Made by a program: the position numbers and the translations under genes. From NCBI RefSeq assembly GCF_030272615.1, contig NC_081415.1:233770803-233834802 (forward strand): 64,000 nucleotides of DNA, in the 5' to 3' direction. The DNA is from Cryptomeria japonica (taxonomy: Eukaryota > Streptophyta > Pinopsida > Cupressales > Cupressaceae). The notes below the pieces were generated by a model, which worked only from the letters and a program-made list of their open reading frames with translations, had not been told where the DNA came from and searched no databases. Positions 12,901 through 24,900 of this stretch are shown here, one piece after another (position 1 is the first letter of the stretch; each line of letters starts with the position of its first letter).

Positions 12901-15900
12901 CTATTATAGTAGAAAAGATGGAGCTTTAATCACAGCAAAAGACATGAGGAGCCCATGCCTTATTTTATGACGTTAAGGCCCAAAAGGAAAAGTAAAAGAA
13001 GAATCAACATATAGACAATGGATGCAAACATGACAATGTTGAAGCAGACAGTAGATAGGAATATTCCATAATTTCCTTACCATTTTTCAAATGCTTTAAA
13101 GCAATACTTCCAGAATATGACAGGAATTATGTGTGTACCTTTTCCACAAATGCAACCATAATTTGCAATGATTTGTGCCCAAATATTTGGAGAGGAGCCT
13201 GGGGCCTTCTATTATCAATCTACCACCATTTGTCAACACTTAATTGACCTCTCAAGTAATTGCATATTTCTATTTGCAGCCAACAGGATTTTCATTCCAA
13301 AAGAATATACCTGTTGAGTTCTGTAATGTCCCCTTTTGTAAATGCTATAGTTTTTTGTCCAAAATAACCGATGTAATGCTTAATTGCTGTATGCCTGAAT
13401 CTGACTCGCTTGTATCAGATCTGTTCTTGTTCCATTTGCGCCTGAATCCTGTTTGGTATTTATTATTTGCTATCTTCTCTGATCCGTATTCCCCTCCCAA
13501 CTGCAGGTGGATAGCCTATATATATATATATCTTCTCATTGGATGGAAAGGCATGTCCCTTCCCACAGGTATCCTTTGGTAAAAGTGGAGTCCCTTGATT
13601 CCATGCCCCTTGGCCTCTAACTAATCATTAAGGTGATCGCATCACTTCAGGGCTTAATAACAACATTAATTAATGTATACCCTGATTGCTGCATAGTGCA
13701 TATAATAGATTTTGCTTGCTGTTCTCTGCTCTGATAATCGCTGTCTATTATTTGTTTCCTTTGTGCCCTTAGGTAATCCCACCTTGCATTCTTAAATACA
13801 TGCCCTTTGTCACATTCAAAGGGAGTCGGCTCTAAAGCAAAATAGATTTAATTTAAATTAAACACCAATATGTCGGCTCATTTCCTTAGCAATTTTATTT
13901 TATTTTATTGTCCTTTTTCCTTGCTTCAGATCGGCCCTATTTGCTAAAGCGTGGGTTAAGTGACTATTTAAGGCTGTGGTATAAAGCCCTAATCTCAGGT
14001 GGGGCATGACAGTCCGCCCTTCCCAAAATTGTGTGTCCTCAAGCAATGTCAATTTTATTCAATCCTTCCAATGTGAGGGTTCCTAAACTAACCCTAGGAG
14101 ATTTGTCATCCTTAGATACTTCATGGGATATTATTAGCTTCTGCTGCACAACTCTGATATTAACTCATCTTGCAAATCAACCAAGATATGTTTTTATCTT
14201 TCCTCCTATGTGGGGTGTCCCAATAATTCTCAACTATGTGAACAAAGTTTATATTAAGATGAGAATTTGATGCATGACATACATCTATGACCTTGAATGC
14301 AATATTTTTTTCTACATAAATTCATATCTTTAGATTAACCAAAAATAAAAATCTCTTGATGATAGGAACGTGTTTACAGTAATCATTGTAAACACATTAG
14401 GTATGAACTAAACATGGAGCATACACATAAAAACACAAAGTATACACATGAATATATGCAGACGCGGAGTATACAAACAAATACATGTATTTTTAGATCC
14501 CTTCTTTTTATTTGAGCCAGAAAGTGGGCCTGGCCCCATCTTTCTACCCATAATCCATTTTGAGCCAGAAAGTGGGCTTAACCCCATCTTTCTGCCCATA
14601 AGCCATTTACAACCAGAAAGTGGGCCTAACCCCATCTTGCTGCCCATAAGCCATTTACAGCCAGAAAGTGGGCCTAACCTTATCTTGCTGCTCATAAGTC
14701 ATTTAAAGCCAAAAAGTGGGCCTAACCCCACCTTCCTGCTCATAAGTTGAGAAGTAGCTAACACATCCTTGCTCTCTCTTGATGCAAGTTGTTGGTAATT
14801 CAATTATCTGGAACTTGAATTTGTTTACCTTGGATTTGTAAGCTTTTTCTTATAGCGGTAACTTGAACGTGTGCAATAGGATCCATATAATTCAAGCAAT
14901 GTCATGACAACTTGCGACAACCTTATTATGACAACTGTAACAACAACAAAAACCCACCATGGCACCATTTAAGGTGATTATTTTAGATTCCTGCTTCGAA
15001 TTCTTGATACCCCGAAAATACATATGCAACAACAATTTGTCTCTTCCATGCATTATATGGCCTTGACTTTTTCATTAATTAGAACATGACTGTCTTCATA
15101 CTCATACAGGCTGCTACTTTTCCCTATCATTACTATCACACACAATAATGAGCTTGACTTTCAAAATGAGTATGGCAGGGATATCTATCCAACTATCCTC
15201 TTGTTCATTTGACATATGTTGGTTATATACTTGACTTTGCAATGTTGGACATTTTGTTATTGATGTCAAAGGATTACTCAAAGCATTAGAAAATTGGATT
15301 GAGCTGCCTAGTTGTCTACTTGAGGTGCTTGAGCTACTCACCTACCTGGTTGAGCTACTTGCCTAAAATGTGACTATTGGCCATATGATGGAATTGATTA
15401 TGTGTTGCACTGATGTTTTGTCATTGATGTCAACACTTGCTGTTATGGTTGTTTACCGGCTTCTGGTAGGTGGATTGGATTGGATGATAATCAGTTGATT
15501 GTCACCGGTATGATCTGGTTGATGGAATAAGTTTGTATGCATGGTTCATATGCTTCTGAAGTACGTTTCAGTCAGTTGGTATTGACTTGATGATCAGATG
15601 CTATCTTATGTTCTAGTAAGCTTGCTTTATTGATCCAATAAGGGTTTCAGTGGCAGAGCTTTATTGAAGATCTTTGATGTAATGCATACATAAGTGGTGT
15701 TGGTGCAGCTTCTAGAAGGGATCCAGGATGCTGATGGTGATTGTGTTTGTGCCTCAACTGATTGGTGTCATTGCTTTGGCGTGTGTGGATCTAATTTAGG
15801 TCTGGTGCTATCTAGGTTATGGACTGCTTTGCATGTAACGTGTTGGTGGATTCTCCGATTCGCTTCCGAGATGTTTCATTGATTGGATGTTGCTTGTTTG

Positions 15901-18900
15901 GCCTTAGGCCGACATGTGTTATGATTTTATTTCAGGATTATGTAATGGATCTATTTTATTATCATTTGTGTGGCCGACCTAATTGGTTAGGTCCCAGGTT
16001 GGTATAAATATATGTAAGATCTCATTGTAAATCATGGCAAGGAGCGAATAATATAATAATCATTTGTGCAAAGGATTTGGTCGATCATAGGTGATCGAGT
16101 TGGGTTTATGTAAGAGGTTTTAGACCTCTAGTATTGAGGTTAACCAGAACTGTACTCTGGCATGTTTGATGCTATCACCGGCAGTTCTTCTTTCTGGATT
16201 GTAGTCCAAACATCTTGAGGTGGTTGACATCTCTGTAGTCAATGAGACTCCATTGTGATGAGCAGTGCGCTCTAGGCAGTGTGCCTTCCTGCATGTGCAA
16301 GCCCCTATTGTAATCATATACTTGTTGCAAAAGTATCATCTGATAGTGGGTAGGGTTTCCCACCGTGGTTTTTCCTCATTGAGGTTTTCCACGTACAAAT
16401 CATGGTGTTATATGTTATGGATGCATGGTATTGATTCTTTGGTTTTCATTTATGCTTTAATGCTTAATCAGTTATACCAGTATAAGGTTCTAAGTGCTTT
16501 AACTCACATAATCTGTTAACAACTGATTCACCCCCCCCCCCTCTCAGTTGTTCACCGGTTATCCTAACAATTGGTATCAGAGCCTGGTCCTCTTTTTGCA
16601 AAAGCTTAACCGCTTGAGGAAGATCCTATGGCAACTAATAGTTCAACTCATGTTTTTCAGAAGGACAGCCCTAGGCTTGATGGAACAAATTATAGAGTAT
16701 GGAAGATTCAGATGGAGACTCATCTAAGATGCATTGGAAAGGAAATTTGGGAAATAACTCAAAATGGTTACACTCCTCATAATCCGGCATCTGGCCTTCC
16801 TGCATCGGCAGACTTGGATAAGAACATTGAGAATGATTGCAGAGGTAGAGAAGCCCTCTTAAGTGCCTTATCAAATCAACAAATCATGGGACTATCAGAC
16901 AAATCATCGGCAAAAGCTATGTGGGACAAGTTGGAGACTCTGAATGAAGGTGATCTTACTATTAAAATTGCAAAACTTGAATGTTACTAGGTAAGATATG
17001 AAAGCTTGAAGATGGAAGAAGATGGAAGAATTTTTGCATTCATGGAAAGGGTTAATGAAATTGTATTGGGAATTCAATGTTGTGGTGGATCTCTGGGCGA
17101 GGAAGAGATTGTTTCAAAAGTGTTCAGGGTTTTGCCACCGGCATATAAGATGAAGGTAACTGCAATTAATGAGCTAAGAACCATGCCTAATTCTTTTGTC
17201 AATAGAGATATTCTTGTTGGGAAGATATCTGCTTTTGAGCTTGAAGAATTTGGTCCTCCTAAAGCTACAAAGGTTGATACTACATTTAAGGCATCTACAT
17301 CATCAATTGGCAAGCAAGATTGGAAAGTTTTGTATGCAAAGGAATTGGAAGAGATCAGGAAAGAAGATGAAGAGCTTGAGCAACTTGAAGCTCTATTTGC
17401 TAGAAGGATACCTAGAGGTCCATCAGGAAGTAAGTATGAAGGAAAAACTCCTTTCAAATGTTTTACATGTAATAAGATAGGTCATTTTGCATCTAGATGT
17501 CTTGAAAGGAATTCAAAATTGGAAGAAAGAGCAAGAGGATCTTCTAAGTCTAACCCTAAATATCAGATCAAGCATAAGAATAGAAAATACAAAAACAAAT
17601 CATGCTACTATGCTGATGAGGAAGGAGTTATTGATGACTCAGAAGAAGAACTAGCATGAGATTCAGCTAGTGGATCCGGCAATGGAAAAGACTAGGTATT
17701 TTATGCTATGAAGGAAGATGATCCGGAACCAGTTATCAAGAATGAGGAAAAGGCCCTTGCAGCAAAAGTTGAAGACACAAATGAATGGGTAATAGACAGT
17801 GGATGTTCTCATCATATGACAGGTGACAAATGTTGTTTGTAACTAGGCTAAGAAAAAGGGGGATTCAGATTGCCTAAGGCAACATCCAAATCCCTAAAGG
17901 GTTGGGCCCTTTTGCCAAAGGGTAACATGTAGAGCTGGACCCTTCACGCCAAAGAAGATAGCATGTTCCTAAATAGGGCCAGCCCTTTAATGAACACGCC
18001 ACACTCATAAAGACCTAAATCAAATTGGCGCCAAAATATATATTTAAATAGGGTATATGCACCATATAAATAAGGCCATTTGGCAAGTTTAAAGACATCA
18101 TTCATTCATGCTCTTAGCGAAATTCACCTGCCTCTTGGTGTGCGAAAATAATCAATGAACTTGGCGAATTTATCCAACGAAGATATAGCGAATTTTGGTG
18201 CTCCTTACTACGGTTAGATGGTGCATTAAAGTGCAGACCTAAGAGACTCATACTTGCAGACCTGAAGCAAACTTGAAAGTGCAGATTCAATTGTAATGAA
18301 AGAGCAGACCTGGTGAATATAGAAGTGCAGACCTGGTGTATTAAAAGGGGCAGATCTGATTCATTCAAGTGTGCAGTTTGAAGATCCCAGATCTGAGTCA
18401 CATGATTTGAGCTAAGTATTGTATTGTTGCAATTCAGAATTGAATACATAATCAGACCTGTGGGTCTTTAGTGTTGGGTTTTTCTTCCTTGGAGGTTTTC
18501 CCAGGGTAATTGAGTTGGTCTCTTGTGCACTTGTTTTCTTTCTTTCGTTTACTTTCTTATCATTTACTTAATGTTAATCTGAAATTAAATACTAAAAGTC
18601 TGATTGCTGGCTTGAGACTGGGTATTTTATGCTATGAAAGAAGATGATCCGGAACTAGTTATCAAGAATGAGGAAAAGGCCCTTGCAGCAAAAGTTGAAG
18701 ACACAAATGAATGGGTAATAGACAGTGGATGTTCTCATCATATGACAGGTGACAAAGGAAAGTTTCTAACCCCGCAAGAATTTGATGGTGGTCAAGTCAG
18801 ATTTGGTAATAACAAGGCATGCATGATCAAAGGAAGAGGAACCATTTCATTGGATGGTAAACATAACATTGATAATGTCTATTATGTTGAAGGTCCGAAG

Positions 18901-21900
18901 CATAATCTTTTGAGTGTAGGACAGTTGGTAGACAGAGGATTTCAATTACAATTCAAGGATGGAAAGTGCAAAATCATTAGCAAATCAGGTTTGAAGATTG
19001 CAATTGATACACAGACAAAAGGTAACATCTTTCATTTGAACTTCGGTGAAAAAACATGATTGATTGCACATATTGATGAAAGTTGGCTATGGCATAAGAG
19101 GTTGTGTCATGTAAATTTTGATTGCATTGTAAAGATCAGTTCAACTAAGGCAGTTAGAGATTTACCTAGGATTGTGAAGCCTCATAATCCGGTATGTAAA
19201 GAATGTCAAATGGGTAAGCAAATCATAACTTCTTTTAAGAACATACCTAATAAATCTAATGATGTTCTTGATTTGATTCATACTGACCTATGTGGTCCTG
19301 CTGATACAAGAAGCTTTCAAGGTGATAGATATTTCATGTTAATCATTGATGACTATTCTAGAATGATGTGGATTGATTTTCTAAGGGAGAAATCTAAAGC
19401 CTTCGAGAAATTCAAGATCTTTAAAACTATGGTTGAGACAGAGACAGGAATGAAAATCAAGTGTCTGAGATCAGATCAAGGTGGTGAATTCACATCCGGT
19501 AAATTTAACAGCTATTGTAAGAAAAATGGTATTAGGAGACACTTATCTACACCCCAGACACCTCAGCAGAATGGCATTGTGGAAAGAAAGAACAGAACCA
19601 TTTTGGATGCAGCTAGAAGCAGACGATGGAAGCTAATTTGCCTCATATCTACTGGAGAGAAGCAGTAAGTACAACAGTTTATACATTCAATAGAGTTCAT
19701 ATCAAAGGAGATACCGATAAGACACCTTATGAATTATGGTTTGGTCATTCTCCTACTCTTAAATATTTCAGAATCTTTGGAAGTAAGTGTTATATCAAAA
19801 GAGATGATTCCATTGGAAAGTTTGACACTAGATGTGATAAAGGAATATTTCTTGGTTATTCAACTAAAAGCAAAGCGTATAGATGTTATAACAAAAGATT
19901 GCAGAGAATTGTGGAGAGTGCTAATGTGAAAGTGGATGAGTAGTACAAAAACCAAGCTAAATCTTATGACAGTGAACCGACAGTGGAAATGATCATAACT
20001 GAACCGACAGTGCCTATACCGGAACAGAATACTGAACCAGTTACCCCGGCATCATCAAAAAACTCAACTGTAACTGAAGAGCAACACAGAGAACCTGAAA
20101 ATCAGAAAACACCAAGGTATGTAAGGCTAAATCATTCTGAAAATCAGATCATTGGAGACAAAAACATGGGAGTTAAGACAAGGAGAAGATTGGCAAATCA
20201 AGAGGTATGTTTCATTTCTCAAATTGAACCAGCATTAGTAGTTGAAGCTTGTAAAGATGAATGTTGGATGAAAGCTATGGAAGATGAATTAAATCAGATA
20301 GAAAAGAACAATACTTGGACTTTAGTTCCCCGACCCAAAAATAAGAATGTTATTGGAACTAAATGGGTTTTTAGAAACAAACTGAATGAAGATGGACAAG
20401 TTTTAAGAAACAAGGCTAGATTGGTATGCAAAAGATATTCCCAGAAGGAAGGAATTGATTATGGTGAAACTTTTGCACCAGTAGCTAGAATTGAAGCAGT
20501 TAGACTATTTCTTGCTTATGCAGCCTATAAGAACTACAAGGTCTATCAGATGGATGTTAAGTGTGCATTTCTGAATCGAGAACTTGAAGAGGAAGTCTTT
20601 ATTGAGCAACCAGATGGATTTTTACTGACAGATGACAAATGACAAATTAAGCAAAACCCTATATGGACTAAAACAGGCTCCTAGAGCTTGGTATGCAAGG
20701 TTGGATAAGTACCTTTTGAAGCTTGATTTTATAAAAGGTAATGCTGATAGTAACCTATATTATAAGATCACTAATGATGACATTCTAATTATTGAAGTAT
20801 TTGTTGATGATATCATTTTTGGAGGTGAAGAAAAAGTGTGCATGGAATTTTCTGATAATATGCAAAGTGAATTTGAAATGTCTATGACTGGAGAAATAAG
20901 ATTTTTTCTAGGTTTGCAGGTTACTCAAACTAACAAAGGTATCTTTATCTGTCAAACTAAGTATCTAAGGGAATTGTTGAAGAAATTTGGTATGGAAAAT
21001 TCTAAACCGGTTAGTACTCCTATGGTTACAAGTGAAAAATTGTCAATTAAGGATGTATCCCCTTCAGTAAATTCTACAAGATATAAATCCATGATTGGTA
21101 GTTTGCTATATTTAACTCAGACTAGACCGGATATAATGAATGGAGTCAGTATTGTATCAAGATTTCAAAGTAATCCAAGAGAAAATCATGAAAGTGCAAT
21201 AAAGATATTTGCAAGGAACAACTGAATATGGTTTATGGTACCCTAAAGATGATGACTTTACTTTATGTGCATATACAGATGCAAATTGGGCAAGTGATGT
21301 TGATGACCGGAAGAGCACATCCGGTGGAGCATTCTTCCTTGGGAAGAAGTTGGTTTCATGGATCAGCAAGAAGAAGTCATGCATTTCTTTATCTAATGTT
21401 GAAGCCGAATATGTTGCAGCCGCAACCAATTGTACTCAAGTTCTATGGATGAAGCAGATGTTGAAGGATATACAAGTGAGTTGTAATGATCCGGTAGTTA
21501 TCCATTGTGATAACTCTGAAGCTATTGACATATCAAAGAATCTAGTATTTCACTCCAAGACTAAGCACATATCAATCAAGTATAACTTTTTGAAGGAAAA
21601 GGTGGAAGCAAAAGAAGTGAGATTGGTTTATGTGAACACTAAAGAGCAGATAGCAAACATCTTCACTAAACCTTTGTCCCGAGAATCATTTGAGTATTTG
21701 AGAGATAGATTGGGGGTTTCTACCCCTTCGGTAGAGACTTAATTGATGCAATTGTGCATCAGTCCGATATGCATTATCAGAGCTACCTTTTGCTCCGGAT
21801 TGATGAATCAGTGCTACTACTCAAGGGGAGTAGTCAGCCTTGAGTTTTAGAGTTATTTATTATGTTTAATTCTTTGGCATTATTGTCAAAGGGGGAGGAA

Positions 21901-24900
21901 TATATGTGAAAAGCCATTGCTATTTATTGATTGCACTCCTTAGGGGGAGTTTGGTGGTATTTGGTTTTTTTATTCAGTTTTGGTTCCGAGCTTCACTGCT
22001 ATATCATTTCATGGGAGATTGTTGGCGGTCTTCCTTTGAGGGAGACTTGTTTGGCATTTTCTTGGTACTTGGATGTTTTTCACATCTAGTGTTGCCATCA
22101 ATGCCAAAGGGGGGGATTGTTGGCCACATCATGGAATTGATTATGCGTTGCACTGATGTTTTGTCATTGATGTCAACACTTGCTGTGGTTGTTTACCAGC
22201 TTCCGGTAGGTGGATTGGATTGGATGATAATCAGTTGATTGTCACCGGTATGATCTGGTTGATGGAATACGTTTGTATGGATGGTTCATATGCTTCTAAA
22301 GTATGTTTCAGTCAGTTGGTATTGACTTGATGATTGGATACTATCTTATGTTCTAGTAAGCTTGCTTTATTGATCCAGTAAGGGGTTTCACCGACAGAGC
22401 TTTATTGAAGATCTTTGATGTAATGCATAAGTGGTGTTGGTGCAGCTTCTAGAGGGGATTCAGGATGCTGATGGTGATTGTGTTCGTGCCTCGACTGATT
22501 GGTGTCATTGTTTTGGCATGCGTGGATCCAATTTAGGCCTGGTGCTATCTAGGTTATGGACTGGTTTGCATGTAACGTGTTGGTGGATTCTCCGATGCAC
22601 TTCCGGGATGTTTCATTGATTGGATGTTGTTTGTTTGGCCTTAGGCCGACATGTGTTATGATTTTATTTCAGGATTATGTAATGGATCTATTGTATTATC
22701 ATTTGTGTGGCTGACCTAATTGATTAAGTCCCGGGTTGGTATAAATATATGTAAGATCTCATTGTAGATCATGGCAAGGAGCGAATAATGTAATAATCAT
22801 TTGTGCAGAGGATTTGGTCGATCATAGGTGATCAAGTTGGGTTTATGTAAGAGGTTTTAGACCTCTGGTATTGAGCTTAACCAGAACTATAATATGGCAT
22901 GTTTGATGCTATCACTAGCAGTTCTTCTTTCTAGATTGTAGTCCAAACATCTTGAGGTGGTTGACATCTCTGCAGTCAATGAGACTCCATTGTGATGAGC
23001 AATGCACTCTAGGTAGTGTGCCTTCCTGCACGTGCAGGCCCCTATTGTAATCATATACTTGCTGCAGAAGTATTATCTGACTATGGGTAGGGTTTCCCAC
23101 TGTGGTTTTCCACGTACAAACCATGGTGTTGTGTTATGGATGCATGGTATTGATTCTCTGGTTTTCATTTATGCTTTAATGCTTAATCAATTATACCTTT
23201 ATAAGGTTCTAAGTGCTTTAATTCACATAATTTGTTAACAACTGATTCACCGACCCCCCTCAGTTGTTCACCGGTTATCCTAATAGTGACTTTTTCACAC
23301 ATTGCCCCATTGCAAATGGGGACCCCCCACTTTTTGCTTAGGCTTAGGTGTTTAGTTAGGTCGTCTTAGCTTGGTAAGTTTAGTAACTATTAGCCCTTGC
23401 CTATGAGGAGTGAATATGTCTAGTCAAGTCAAGATTGAGGTTGTGTTGTCAACCTTGTCAAGGTGGTTAATGTTGCTGAAGGTTGTCAATTTGCAAGTTA
23501 AAGGGCATTAGGGGTTTGAGATGGCATGAACTAGGATTTTAATGTGAAACTTGACAAAGGCGTGAGTTTACTTAAAAGATCAATATTGATAAATGTTAGC
23601 TTAACAATTTCAAATTTGTATTGCAAAGCTATCTAATTTGGCCGATCAAGTCTCAAACTGCAAAGCAAGTCAATTTGGCCACCCAAGCTTTGCAATGCAA
23701 AGGTCTTCAACTGCAAAGGTCCTTGGAAAATATGCCTTGAAGCTAACTTGCAATGATCTTCCCGCCTAAGGAGTAAGATGCAATGGTGTCTCGAAATGCC
23801 GCCAAGGGTCCAAGTTGCAAAGGGGTCGCAAAATGATCGCCTCAAACAAATGTTGCAAAGGTGCTCAAAAAAGTCGCCCAAGTTTAAACTTGCAAAGCTA
23901 TCCCTCAAAGCCGACTTGGAGAGTGAGAGTTGCAAAGGTAGCAAGGAAATCCGACTTGATGATGAAATTGCAATGGTGTCCTAAATTGCCGACTTAAAGA
24001 TTGATTTGCACAAGTCCTCTAAATTGCTGCCAAGAGCTAAAGATGTAATGGTTTCTCATGAATCCGCCTAAGATCATAAGTTGCAAAGATGCTAATGAAT
24101 ACCGCCTAGGTCAAAGGATGCAATGGTGTGATGAAATTCTACTAAGTAAAAGACATGCAAATGTGCTCTCAAAAGCCGATTTGATCAAATGATGCAAAGC
24201 TACCTCCAAAATCCGCCTAAGTCATTGAATTGCAAAGGTCTCCTAAAATTCCGCCCAAGGTGCCTGATGCAAAGCTACCTCCAAAATCTGCCTGTCATTG
24301 AACTGCAAAGGTCCTCCAAATTTCCACCATGATGTCAAATTGCAAAGGTCATCAAAAAAGCCACCACCTATTGAATATTGCAAAGGTGTTGCCAAAAGCC
24401 GCCCAAGGGGAAAAGTTGTAAAGCTCTTCCAAATTGCCGCCTCAACCCTGAGATGCAATGGTCTTTCAAAAAGCCACCTAAGGTGACAAGTTGCAAAGCC
24501 CCCTTGGAATGCCGCCTCAATGCTAGGATGCAAAGGTCCCTCAAATTTCCGCCAAGAGGTTATGTTGCAAAGGTGCTCTAAAAAGCCACCATGATGAAGG
24601 AGATGCAAAGGTATACTCAAATGCCGCCAAGGGTCCAAGTTGCAAAGGTGCTCAAAAAATCCACCAAGTATGATTGATTTGCAAAGGTCATCCAAAAATC
24701 CGCCTTGAAGAAATCTTGCAAAGGTTATTCAAAATTCCACCCAAGGTGAAAACTTGCAATGCTCCTTCAAAATGCCGCCTTCATCAAAAGTTGCAATGGT
24801 CATCCCAAATGCTGCCTAGGTAATGATTTGCAAAGGTGTCCCTAAAAGCCACCTAGGTGGACGAATTGCAAAGATAGATGATTTGACCTATCCAGGTTAT

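Larger units (their letters stand above)
15375..23285 (+). mobile_element. full-length Ty1/copia retrotransposon, 7.9 kb
   Basis: A complete but dead copia element: 5' LTR 15375-16569, primer binding site 16572-16584, gag 16628-17659, pol 18634-21742, polypurine tract 22106-22117, 3' LTR 22118-23285. The 5-bp target duplication GTGAC is exact (15370-15374 and 23286-23290). It lies inside the ninth base of LTR Y, so it is younger than Y. The two LTRs differ by about a dozen substitutions plus a small indel in their first 235 bases (counted by eye), mostly transitions, so it is not a very recent insertion. Gene order PR-INT-RT-RNase H identifies copia. It runs against MED17. Confidence 0.93.

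Noticed and set aside
14448-14750. 100-codon plus-strand ORF with 16-residue repeats
   Set aside because: It is produced by the 48-bp tandem repeat, and both strands are open for the same reason.
15694-15882. 62-codon ORF repeated at 22431-22619
   Set aside because: Both copies lie at the same place in the two LTRs of one copia element; there are no coding signals.
16572-16584. tRNA gene fragments at the TGGTATCAGAGC sites
   Set aside because: These are primer binding sites next to LTR ends; no cloverleaf or other tRNA part is present.
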